The notes beneath the pieces are model-generated. The model was not told the DNA's origin. It saw nothing but the letters and a program-made list of their open reading frames with translations, and did not search any database. From Planctomycetota bacterium (GTDB lineage: Bacteria > Planctomycetota > UBA1135 > GCA-002686595), in assembly GCA_011524785.1 (NCBI GenBank), contig WTJQ01000146.1, forward strand, positions 3,992 through 19,543: a stretch of 15,552 nucleotides of DNA, given 5' to 3'. Each line of letters starts with the position of its first letter. Position 1 is the stretch's first letter. This document shows, piece by piece, positions 5,885 to 12,943 of the stretch. A program made the translations under genes and the position numbers.

Positions 5885-7396
5885 GTGCTGTCTGCGGTCG
5901 ACTGGCTGGTCGTCGCCACCTACGGCGCTGGCCTGGCGCTGATCGGTCGCTGGGCCGCGCGCGAGGGCGGCGATCCGTTCCTCGCGGACCGCCGGGTCCC
6001 GGCCTGGGCGGCGTCCTTCAGCGTGGTCGCCACGGTCCTGAGCGCGGCGACCTTCGTGGGAGGCCCCCAGCAGGCGTTCCGGGGGGACTGGACCTACATG
6101 GTCTTCAAGCTGGCGGGGCTGCCGGCGCTGGTGATCGTTGGGCTGCTCTTCCTGCCACGCTTCTACGCGGCCGGGACCGCCAGCATCTACGGGGTCCTGC
6201 GCCAGCGATACGGAGAGGCCGCGGGCCGCGACGCCTCGCTGGCCTTCCTCGGGGGCCGCCTGCTGGCGAGCGGGGCGCGCCTCTTCATGGCGGGCATCCC
6301 CCTCTCCTGGGCCCTGTTCCAGTCCGCGGAGCTCCCGCAGCTCGCCCTCTCGATCGCCCTCGTCGCCGCGGCCACGGGCCTGTACGCGGTGCGGGGAGGC
6401 ATGCGCGCCGTGGTCTGGACCGACGTCCTCCAGGCCCTCGTCGCCGTGGCGGTCGGCGTCGCGGGCCTCGTCACGCTGTGGGGCCAGCTCGACCTCCCGC
6501 TCGAGGAGGTGCTGCGGCTGCTCCAGGACGGCGAGCGGGACAAGCTGCGCGTGTTGGACCCGTCCACCGCGCCGGACGCGAGGTTCACGATCTGGACCGG
6601 GCTGCTCGGGCTCCCGCTCTTCCTCGTGGCCGCCTACGCGGTGGACCAGGACCACGTGCAGCGCCTGATGACCTGCCGCACGCCGCGCGAGGCCCTGTGG
6701 GCCGGCGTGGGGAGCAACCTGATCGGCTGGCCCGTCACGCTGCTGTTCCTCGCCCTCGGCTCCCTGCTCTGGGTCGCGGCCGAGACCCAGGGCACGGCCC
6801 TCGTCGACGCGAGCGGCGACGATCGCGCCGTGCTCGTGCAGTACATGCTGGCCGAGCTGCCCCTCGGCCTGCGGGGCCTGATGGTCGCCGGCGTGCTCGC
6901 CGCCGCCATGAGCAGCCTCGACTCCGCCCTCAACGCCATGGCGGCGACCACCCTCGAGGACCTGGTGGAGCCGCGCCGCGCGCGCCGCGGCCAGCAGCCC
7001 CTCACCACGGACGAGCGCTCGACCCTCGCGCGGCGCCTCTCCCTCGGCTGGGCCCTGACCCTCGGAGCCCTCGCCCTCCTCCTGGCAGCGTGGCAGGAGG
7101 GCAGCGGCAGGACGCTGCTCGAGTTCGCCCTGGGCGTGATGAGCTACGCCTACGCCGGCCTGCTCGGCGTGTTCGTCGTGGCGCTCTTCACGCGCCGCGG
7201 GAGCGCCGCCAGCGTGCGGAGAGGGCTCGTCACCGGCGCCCTCGTGATCCTCGCCACGGAGCCCCGGGTCCAGGGTCTCGTCCTCGACTCGACCGCCCTG
7301 GCCTTCCCCTGGCGCCTCACGCTGGGCACCCTCCTCGCCGCGGCTGTCACCCTCGGCGCGTCGGACGCGCCGAGGGGCAAGATCACAGCTCCTTGA
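5885..7396 (+). CDS. sodium:solute symporter (SSS family)
   Basis: 503 residues, almost entirely membrane helices (about 12-13 by eye), the usual size and layout of the SSS family, which couples uptake of sugars, amino acids, organic acids or similar solutes to Na+. Family features include the early 'FSVVATVLSAATFVGGPQQAF' region and the signature SSLDSALN at 343-350, followed by 'MAATTLEDL'. The substrate cannot be told from sequence. The start is the GTG at 5885: a GAGG at 5876-5879 sits 5 nt before it, overlapping the stop of the upstream gene, and the protein begins directly with helix 1. The 3' end overlaps the 3' end of the opposing pntB gene by 14 bp, and its last codons contain a strong hairpin. 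Confidence 0.88.
   Translation: MLSAVDWLVVATYGAGLALIGRWAAREGGDPFLADRRVPAWAASFSVVATVLSAATFVGGPQQAFRGDWTYMVFKLAGLPALVIVGLLFLPRFYAAGTASIYGVLRQRYGEAAGRDASLAFLGGRLLASGARLFMAGIPLSWALFQSAELPQLALSIALVAAATGLYAVRGGMRAVVWTDVLQALVAVAVGVAGLVTLWGQLDLPLEEVLRLLQDGERDKLRVLDPSTAPDARFTIWTGLLGLPLFLVAAYAVDQDHVQRLMTCRTPREALWAGVGSNLIGWPVTLLFLALGSLLWVAAETQGTALVDASGDDRAVLVQYMLAELPLGLRGLMVAGVLAAAMSSLDSALNAMAATTLEDLVEPRRARRGQQPLTTDERSTLARRLSLGWALTLGALALLLAAWQEGSGRTLLEFALGVMSYAYAGLLGVFVVALFTRRGSAASVRRGLVTGALVILATEPRVQGLVLDSTALAFPWRLTLGTLLAAAVTLGASDAPRGKITAP
7350..7376. terminator. hairpin in the convergent symporter/pntB junction, possible bidirectional terminator
   Basis: An 11-bp stem (7350-7360 with 7366-7376; CCCTCGGCGCG / CGCGCCGAGGG) with a 5-nt loop lies inside the last codons of the symporter gene and 6 nt beyond the pntB stop on the other strand. 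Neither side has a T-run. Its place between converging operons suggests it serves both. Confidence 0.5.
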
Positions 7397-8822
7397 GCGC
7401 CGCCAGCAGCTCGGTGAGCTTCTTCTTGCCGTCGCCGAAGAGCATCATCGTGCTCGAGCGGTAGAAGAGGTCGTTGTCGACCCCGGCGTAGCCCGGCGAG
7501 AGGGAGCGCTTCACGATGATCGTCGTGCGCGCCTTCTCCACGTCGAGGATCGGCATCCCGCCCAGGGGACCACTGGGGTCGGTGTGGGCCGCCGGGTTGA
7601 CGGTGTCGTTGGCGCCCACGACGAGCGCCACGTCGCACTCGCTGAAGGCGCTGTTGATGTCGTCCAGCTCGTACAGCTTGTCGTAGGGCACGTTGGCCTC
7701 GGCCAGCAGCACGTTCATGTGCCCCGGCATGCGGCCCGCGACCGGGTGGATCGCGTAGCGCACCTCGGTGCCGTTGGCCTCGAGCTCGTCGGCGATCTCC
7801 CGCACCACGTGCTGGGCCTGGCTGACCGCCATGCCGTAGCCGGGCACCACGATGGCGAGGCGCGCGCCGTCGAAGGTCATGGCGGCCTCGTCGGCCTCGT
7901 AGCCCCGCGCGGTGCGCTTCTCGCCCGTGCCGCCGCTGCCGGCCGCGGCCCCGTAGGCCTTGAACATCACGTCCTTGAAGGGGCGGTTCATGGCCTTGCA
8001 CATGATCCCGGTCAGGATCAGGCCGGCCGCGCCCACCAGGGAGCCCGAGATGATCAGGGCGTTGTTCCCGACCACGAAGCCGGTGGCGCTGGCCGCCACG
8101 CCGGAGAGCGAGTTCAGGAACGAGATCACCACCGGCATGTCCGCGCCGCCGATCGGAGCCACGAAGGCCACGCCGAGCAGGCAGGAGGTGGCGGTGAGGG
8201 CGATCAGCCAGGTCGTGCTGGCCGGGTCCCCGAGCAGCATGGCGGCCGAGACCACGGCGCCGGCCAGGAGCAGCGCCTTGACGGCGTTCCCACCGGGCAG
8301 GGCCAGCTTGTCGTTCCACTTGCCCGACAGCTTCAGCATCGCGACCACCGAGCCGGTCAGGGTCGTCCAGCCGATCAGGCTCGAGGCGCCGACGCCCACG
8401 AGGAAGACGGCGCGCCAGAGGGCGTAGCCCGGGACGGGATCCCCACCATCGGCCGCGGCCATCTCGGGCGCGAGGCGCACGAGCTCGGCGAGGCCCACGA
8501 GGGACGAGGCCGCGCCCCCGAAGCCGTTGAGCAGCGCGACCAGCTCGGGCATGCCCGTCATCTCGACGCGCTTGGCCATCAGCAGCCCGACGGCGCCGCC
8601 GGCCGCGAGGCCCAGCCCGACGAGGCCCCACTGGACCCCGGCGTCACCGGCCTCGGCCTGCATCTGCACCACGGTGATCAGGACGGCCAGGAACATGCCG
8701 GCCGCCCCGAGCTGGTTGCCGCGGACCGCGGTGCGGGGCGAGCCCAGGCCCTTGATGCCCAGGATGAAGAGCGCGGCGGCGACCAGGTAGCCCAGGTCGG
8801 CGAGGTGGGTGATCGAGTCCAT
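7383..8822 (-). CDS. pntB: NAD(P) transhydrogenase subunit beta
   Basis: 479 residues, typical length for PntB. Residues about 1-290 are membrane helices (domain II part, the proton channel) and about 315-479 the NADP(H)-binding domain III, with 'VPGYGMAVSQAQ' at 327-338, 'VGANDTVNP' at 402-410 and 'KRSLSPGYAGVDN' at 438-450, all hallmarks of the family. With the alpha subunits it forms the inner-membrane enzyme that transfers hydride from NADH to NADP+, driven by inward proton flow, and so supplies NADPH. It is the last gene of the operon: the ATG is 1 nt after the pntAB stop (TGAGATG), with AGGAG 7 nt upstream of the start. The gene end overlaps the opposing symporter gene. Confidence 0.97.
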   Translation of the reverse strand: MDSITHLADLGYLVAAALFILGIKGLGSPRTAVRGNQLGAAGMFLAVLITVVQMQAEAGDAGVQWGLVGLGLAAGGAVGLLMAKRVEMTGMPELVALLNGFGGAASSLVGLAELVRLAPEMAAADGGDPVPGYALWRAVFLVGVGASSLIGWTTLTGSVVAMLKLSGKWNDKLALPGGNAVKALLLAGAVVSAAMLLGDPASTTWLIALTATSCLLGVAFVAPIGGADMPVVISFLNSLSGVAASATGFVVGNNALIISGSLVGAAGLILTGIMCKAMNRPFKDVMFKAYGAAAGSGGTGEKRTARGYEADEAAMTFDGARLAIVVPGYGMAVSQAQHVVREIADELEANGTEVRYAIHPVAGRMPGHMNVLLAEANVPYDKLYELDDINSAFSECDVALVVGANDTVNPAAHTDPSGPLGGMPILDVEKARTTIIVKRSLSPGYAGVDNDLFYRSSTMMLFGDGKKKLTELLAALKEL

Positions 8823-8823
8823 C

Positions 8824-9147
8824 TCAGCGCTCCTTCTTCTTGAACATGGCCAGCATCCGGCCGGTGACGAGGAAGCCGCCGACCACGTTGATGGTCGCCA
8901 GGGCCAGGGCGAGGACGCCGATGCCCGCGGCCAGGCTGCTGCGCCCTCCCTCCATGGCGACGTTGGCCGCCACGAGGGCGCCGACGATCGTGATGCCGCT
9001 GATGGCGTTGGCCCCGCTCATGAGGGGCGTGTGCAGGGTCGGCGGGACCTTCGAGATCAGCTCGAAGCCCAGGAAGATCGAGAGCACGAACACGGACAGG
9101 GCCGCGATCAGCACCTCGGGGGAGAGGGTCGGGAGGGCTGCGATCAT
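8824..9147 (-). CDS. pntAB: NAD(P) transhydrogenase subunit alpha part 2 (membrane part)
   Basis: 107 residues with about three to four hydrophobic helices and the conserved region 'TPLMSGANAISGITIVGA' (about 40-57) of transhydrogenase domain II. In some bacteria (for example Rhodospirillum) the alpha subunit is split into a soluble NAD-binding protein and this small membrane piece; the same split is present here. It completes the proton channel with PntB. The ATG overlaps the stop of pntAA (ATGA, 9144-9147) and has a good AGGAG SD 8 nt before it. The C-terminus is basic (FKKKER) and its codons supply the SD for pntB. Confidence 0.95.
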   Translation of the reverse strand: MIAALPTLSPEVLIAALSVFVLSIFLGFELISKVPPTLHTPLMSGANAISGITIVGALVAANVAMEGGRSSLAAGIGVLALALATINVVGGFLVTGRMLAMFKKKER

Positions 9148-10274
9148 GACTGGGTCTCCTGCTTGGCGCCGAGGGCCTCCTGGACGCGGGGGTGGACCAC
9201 CGCGCCGTCCTTGGTGACGACCGCGCCCGCGAGGATCTCGTCCTCGAGGTCGATGGACAGGGCGCCGTCCTCAACGATCAGGCCCAGGAGCGCCACCAGG
9301 TTCTGGGCGAAGAGCTGGCTCGTGGTGGAGCCGACCGAGGCCGGCAGGTTGCTCGGGCCGAGGATCGTCACGCCGTTCACGACGACCTCCTCCCCGGGCT
9401 TGGAGTACGCGCAGTTGCCGCCGCTGTCCGCGGCCATGTCCACCACGACCGCGCCGGGCTTCATGCCCTCGACGACGTCCTCGGGGATGAGGCGAGGCGC
9501 GCGGCGCCCCGGGACCTGGGCGGTGGTGATCACCGCGTCGGCGGCCTGGATCACCTCGGCCATGAGCTTGGCCTGCAGCGCCTTCTGCTCGTCGGTGAGC
9601 TCCTTCGCGTAGCCCCCGGAGTCCTGCTGGTCGCCCACGCCGAGATCGAACTCGACGAACTTGGCGCCGAGGCTCTCGACCTGCTCCTTGGTGTCGGAGC
9701 GGATGTCGTAGGCCTCGACCACGGCGCCCAGGCGCCGCGCGGTCGCGATGGCCTGCAGCCCGGCCACCCCTGCCCCGAGGATGAAGACCTTCGCGGGCCG
9801 CACGGTCCCGGCCGCGGTCATCATCAGAGGGAAGAGCTTGGGGCTGGCGGTGGCCGCCATCAGGACGGCCTTGTAGCCCGCCACGTTCGCCATCGACGAG
9901 AGCACGTCCATGGCCTGGGCCCGGCTGATCCGAGGGACCAGCTCCAGAGCGATCCCCGTGATGCCCGCCTCCGCGAGGGCCTGGACCCCGGCCGGGTTCC
10001 CCAGCGGGTCCATGGTGCTCGCCAGGACCTGGCCCGCGCTCAGGCGTCCGGGCTCGGGCGCCTGGACCGCGAGCACGACCTCGGCGCTCCCGGCCTCAGC
10101 GGAGACCTGGGCCCCCTTGGCCTCATAGGCGTCGTCGAGGAAGCCCGAGGCCACTCCGGCTCCCGGCTCGACGAGGACCTCCACGCCCAGCTTGAGCAGC
10201 TTGGGCACGGCATCCGGAACGAGGGCGACGCGTGTCTCTCCCTCCCTGGTCTCCTTGAGGACTCCGATCTTCAT
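9144..10274 (-). CDS. pntAA: NAD(P) transhydrogenase subunit alpha part 1 (NAD-binding)
   Basis: 376 residues from the ATG at 10274. This start is chosen because MKIGVLKETREGETRVALVP is the conserved family N-terminus and a GGAG lies 8 nt upstream; an in-frame ATG 90 nt earlier adds unconserved sequence. It is the soluble domain I that binds NAD(H) at the cytoplasmic face. Visible motifs are 'RISRAQAMDVLSSMANVAGY' (115-134), the Rossmann loop GAGVAGL (167-173) followed by the adenosine-ribose Asp in 'VEAYD' (186-190), 'QVPGRRAP', and 'DMAADSGGN'. It relates to alanine dehydrogenase, but the pntAB and pntB genes directly behind it settle the identity. It is first of the pnt operon, 144 nt behind the co-oriented sulfatase-like gene; no clear promoter is seen in that gap. 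Confidence 0.96.
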   Translation of the reverse strand: MKIGVLKETREGETRVALVPDAVPKLLKLGVEVLVEPGAGVASGFLDDAYEAKGAQVSAEAGSAEVVLAVQAPEPGRLSAGQVLASTMDPLGNPAGVQALAEAGITGIALELVPRISRAQAMDVLSSMANVAGYKAVLMAATASPKLFPLMMTAAGTVRPAKVFILGAGVAGLQAIATARRLGAVVEAYDIRSDTKEQVESLGAKFVEFDLGVGDQQDSGGYAKELTDEQKALQAKLMAEVIQAADAVITTAQVPGRRAPRLIPEDVVEGMKPGAVVVDMAADSGGNCAYSKPGEEVVVNGVTILGPSNLPASVGSTTSQLFAQNLVALLGLIVEDGALSIDLEDEILAGAVVTKDGAVVHPRVQEALGAKQETQS

Positions 10275-10418
10275 CCGGCGATCTCCGCGCGGCGCTCCGC
10301 GCTCCGGCGCGGCGGGGAGCCACTCCGGGGGCTGCATGTTCCCGATGCCTCCGGGCGAGGGCAACAGGATCCCGCGGTCCCTGGCCTCGGAGGAGCGAGT
10401 TCGGCGCTCGACCGGGCC

Positions 10419-11918
10419 TCAGTCGTCCTCCGACTTCGCCTGGCCGCCCTCGCCGGCGTAGCCCATGGCGTCCAGCTCCGAGCGCTCGCTCTCGGACAGG
10501 TCGAAGCCCAGGGTCGAGTCGTTGGGGTAGCGCCGGATCCAGGCCTCCAGCTCGGCCTCGAGCCGGGTCACCTCCTCGGGCCGCTCCGCCGCGAGATCGA
10601 CCAGCTCCCCCGGATCCGCCGACAGGTCGTAGAGCGCCGTCCGGAAGCCCGAGGCACGGCCCCCCTCGGTCGGCACGACGAGCTTCAGGCCGGTGGCCAC
10701 CTCGCGCACCGCGCGGTGCTGGAACACGGCCGAGTAGACGAAGGCACGCTCCTCGGCCGGCTCTCCCTCGAGGCGCGGCAGCTGGCTGCGTCCGTGGAGC
10801 CCCCAGGGCCGCTCCAGCCCGGCGAGGTCGAGCAGCGTCGGGAACAGGTCCACGTTCTCGACGGGCTCGGGGACGCGCAGGCCGCGCGGGACGCCTGCCC
10901 CCCACAGGAGGAACGGCGTGCCGATCAGGCTCTCGCGCATGTAGACGCCGTGCTCGCGGTAGAAGAACTTGAAGGGCGGCAGGGTGCTCCGCTCCACGGC
11001 GGGCAGCGGCGTCAGCTCCTCGAAGAGGGACTCGCCGTGGTCGGAGACCAGCGCGAAGACCGCGTTCGGGCCCACGCCGCGCTCCGCGAGTCGCTCCACC
11101 AGCAGGCCCAGCTGGCGGTCCGCCTCCCGAACGTCCCGGGCGTACAGACCGCGCTCGCGCTGCAGGCGCAGGAGCCCCTGCTCCCAGCCGGGGTCCTCGG
11201 CCGGCGCGGGCGGGCCCTCGCGGAGGAACTGCTCGCGCTGCTCCGGGCGGATCGGCTCGGCGCGGCCGAGCGGGAGCTCATCCTCCAGCTCGGGCCGGAG
11301 GTCGTAGGGGAAGTGGGGCTCCATCGCGTGGACCACGAGGAAGAGCGGAGGCCGCTCTCCGTCCTGCTCCGTGAGGGCCTCGTCCAGCAAGGGCCACAGC
11401 GCCTGCTGGAGGTCGTCGAGGTCGCGCGCGAGCCGCTTGTTGGGGCGCTCGGGGTTGGGCTTGTTGGAGACGTCGTAGCGGTCGTAGCCGCGGGTGAACC
11501 CCGCCTCCTCGCCGAGGAGGGTGTTCGCCACCACGGCCACGGTCCGATAGCCCGCCTCCTGGAAGCACTCGGCAAGCGTTGGTGCCCACTCGAACATGCG
11601 ATCCCGGTACGAGGTCACGTACCGACCCGAGAGCATCGAGACCATGGAGGGCTTGGTCCACGAGCACTGGGAGGTGTTGTCCTCGAAGACCACGCCGCCG
11701 GCTGCCAGGGCGTCCAGGACGGGGGTGGTCGGGCGGTCGAACCCGTAGCAGGACATGTAGTCACTGCGCAGCGTGTCGACGACCAGCAGGACCACGTCCG
11801 GCGGGGCCTGGGCCTCCGCTCCGCCGGGAGCACACCCGCCCGACAGGAGGGCCAGGCCCAGCAGGGCGCCCAGTCCGCGGGTTGAGGGGGGCGGGGCTGC
11901 GTTCCTGGAGTACGCCAT
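10419..11918 (-). CDS. sulfatase/alkaline phosphatase superfamily lipoprotein with Thr nucleophile position
   Basis: 499 residues. The N-terminus is a signal peptide with a probable lipobox LSGGC (Cys29), so the protein is likely a surface or periplasmic lipoprotein. The superfamily fold is clear: 'VVLLVVDTLRSD' with metal-ligand Asp48, 'HAMEPHFPY' at 197-205, the second metal site 'VSDHGES' with Asp293 and His294, His323 in 'REHGVY', and 'ENVDLFPTLLDLAGL'. The nucleophile region reads CSWTKPSMVSMLSG; where true sulfatases have Cys or Ser in C/S-x-P-S-R, this has Thr88 and the Arg is Met. It therefore cannot form formylglycine in the standard way and may act as a phosphodiesterase, phosphotransferase or non-sulfatase hydrolase. 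Possible substrates are cell-envelope or glycan phosphate esters, which is inference. It is divergent from a two-component system. Confidence 0.85.
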   Translation of the reverse strand: MAYSRNAAPPPSTRGLGALLGLALLSGGCAPGGAEAQAPPDVVLLVVDTLRSDYMSCYGFDRPTTPVLDALAAGGVVFEDNTSQCSWTKPSMVSMLSGRYVTSYRDRMFEWAPTLAECFQEAGYRTVAVVANTLLGEEAGFTRGYDRYDVSNKPNPERPNKRLARDLDDLQQALWPLLDEALTEQDGERPPLFLVVHAMEPHFPYDLRPELEDELPLGRAEPIRPEQREQFLREGPPAPAEDPGWEQGLLRLQRERGLYARDVREADRQLGLLVERLAERGVGPNAVFALVSDHGESLFEELTPLPAVERSTLPPFKFFYREHGVYMRESLIGTPFLLWGAGVPRGLRVPEPVENVDLFPTLLDLAGLERPWGLHGRSQLPRLEGEPAEERAFVYSAVFQHRAVREVATGLKLVVPTEGGRASGFRTALYDLSADPGELVDLAAERPEEVTRLEAELEAWIRRYPNDSTLGFDLSESERSELDAMGYAGEGGQAKSEDD

Positions 11919-11942
11919 CGAGGGTCCGCGGGGCGGGTCCGA

Positions 11943-11948
11943 ACTCTA
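11943..11948 (-). promoter_or_regulatory. candidate -10 element (TAGAGT) for the sulfatase-like gene
   Basis: TAGAGT on the minus strand, 24 nt before the ATG at 11918, fits TAnnnT and would give a leader of roughly 18 nt. No strong SD is seen in that stretch. No -35 box stands out. Weak evidence. Confidence 0.25.
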
Positions 11949-11973
11949 GCAGAGGGGCTCGAGGCTCCTCACG

Positions 11974-12025
11974 CACTGAGAAGGGGCACTGACAAGGGGC
12001 ACCGCGAGGGGGCACCGCGAGGAGT
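11974..12025. repeat. 13-bp imperfect tandem repeat x4
   Basis: Four adjacent 13-bp units: CACTGAGAAGGGG, CACTGACAAGGGG, CACCGCGAGGGGG and CACCGCGAGGAGT; a decayed fifth (CACTGCGG...) follows at 12026. They lie in the 318-nt gap between the divergent lipoprotein and response regulator genes. They could be repeated binding sites or plain slippage products. Confidence 0.7.
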
Positions 12026-12052
12026 CACTGCGGACCCCAGCGAGCCCGCGGC

Positions 12053-12110
12053 GCGGACGCGGTCCGGTCCGGTCCGGTCCGGTCCGGTCCGGTCCGGGAC
12101 TCGCGTCCGC
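12053..12110. repeat. (GGTCC)7 microsatellite framed by a 9-bp inverted repeat
   Basis: Seven perfect GGTCC units fill 12061-12095. They are framed by GCGGACGCG (12053-12061) and its exact reverse complement CGCGTCCGC (12102-12110), so the array would sit mostly in the loop of a stem. It begins 176 nt before the response regulator ATG. Pentanucleotide arrays change length by slippage and can vary promoter spacing. The rest of this gap up to 12236 holds no gene I can support. Confidence 0.85.
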
Positions 12111-12217
12111 CCGGTGTCCGAGGATCAGGAATTGGAACCTGGCTGGGCAACCGAGCGTCGGAGCCAGCGCATCCCTCCTACACCATGGAGCACGAGGCAG
12201 GCGCCGACCCCGTCCTC

Positions 12218-12223
12218 TATCCT
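12218..12223 (+). promoter_or_regulatory. candidate -10 element (TATCCT) for the two-component operon
   Basis: TATCCT ends 13 nt before the ATG at 12237, giving a leader of about 7 nt. The start has no SD. There is no clear -35 at 17 nt. A TTGGAA at 12132-12137 is too far away to pair with it. Inference, supported only by recurrence of the hexamer upstream of other genes here. Confidence 0.3.
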
Positions 12224-12236
12224 CTCACTCACCGCC

Positions 12237-12938
12237 ATGTCCCTCACCGACTCTCGCCTGCTCCTCGTCGAGGACGACCACCGCATCCGCTGCGAGCTGC
12301 TGGAGGCTCTCCACCAGGAGGGTCTGGACACCCAGGTGGCCGTGTCCCTCCAGGACGCGAAGGCGGCTCTCGAGCACCAGTTCGGGGCTCTCATCCTCGA
12401 CCTCGGGCTGCCGGACGGCGACGGCCTCGACCTCGTGCGCGAGCTGCGCTCCGCCGGTCGCGGGGTGCCGATCCTGATCCTCACGGCGCGCGACGCGCCG
12501 GAGCAGCGCGTGGCCGGCCTCGAGGCCGGGGCCGACGACTACGTCGTCAAGCCGTTCCACCTGCCCGAGCTGATGGCTCGGGTGCGCAACCTGCTGCGCC
12601 GCTCCGGCCGCTCCTTCGGCACCGGCCCGGTGACCCACGGCGCCCTGGTGCTGGACCCTGAGACCCGCCAGGCCACCAAGGCCGGCGAGCTGCTGACCCT
12701 CAAGCCTCGCGAGTTCGAGCTGCTCCTGTTCCTCGTGCGCCACCCGGGGCGCACCTTCACGCGCGACCAGCTCCTCGACAAGGTCTGGGGCGCCGACTAC
12801 AAGGGGGACGCCCGCACGGTGGACCTGCACGTCCGCCGCGTGCGGGCGCGCATCGAGGACGACCCCGGTGACCCGCAGCTGATCCACACCGTGTGGGGCG
12901 TCGGGTACCGCATGGTCGAGCCGGCGACCTCCAGCTGA
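12237..12938 (+). CDS. OmpR/PhoB-family response regulator
   Basis: 233 residues from the ATG at 12237, where the receiver domain begins (MSLTDSRLLLVEDDHRIR). An upstream in-frame GTG would add 41 unconserved residues. The receiver domain (1-120) has the acidic pocket Glu12, Asp13 and Asp14, phospho-acceptor Asp55 in 'LILDLGLPDG', Thr83 and Lys105 in 'VVKPF', so it should be phosphorylatable. Residues about 137-233 form the winged-helix DNA-binding domain ('LTLKPREFELLLFLVRHPG', 'VDLHVRRVRARIEDD', 'VWGVGYRM'). The histidine kinase gene follows 5 nt after the stop, making a standard pair. Targets are unknown; the divergent lipoprotein gene and the repeats between them are natural candidates by position. 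Confidence 0.95.
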   Translation: MSLTDSRLLLVEDDHRIRCELLEALHQEGLDTQVAVSLQDAKAALEHQFGALILDLGLPDGDGLDLVRELRSAGRGVPILILTARDAPEQRVAGLEAGADDYVVKPFHLPELMARVRNLLRRSGRSFGTGPVTHGALVLDPETRQATKAGELLTLKPREFELLLFLVRHPGRTFTRDQLLDKVWGADYKGDARTVDLHVRRVRARIEDDPGDPQLIHTVWGVGYRMVEPATSS

Positions 12939-12943
12939 GCCCC

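Noticed and set aside
10275..10364. 30-residue N-terminal extension of pntAA
   Set aside because: The family N-terminus starts at MKIGVLKETREG, and a GGAG SD sits before that internal ATG.
10275..10418. Terminator or promoter between the sulfatase-like gene and pntAA
   Set aside because: Only a 5-bp stem (GAGCG/CGCTC near 10393-10409) and no convincing -10 box are visible, too weak to list.
9192..11885. 897-codon plus-strand frame across pntAA and the sulfatase-like gene
   Set aside because: It is antisense to two clearly conserved genes, low complexity, and crosses their intergenic gap. It is a coding shadow.
11974..12110. Possible CRISPR array
   Set aside because: Repeats are 13 bp and 5 bp head to tail with no spacers, and there are no cas genes.
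12185..12661. 158-codon frame starting at an ATG before the response regulator
   Set aside because: It overlaps the regulator in another frame and turns into Arg/Pro-rich shadow sequence. There is no SD.
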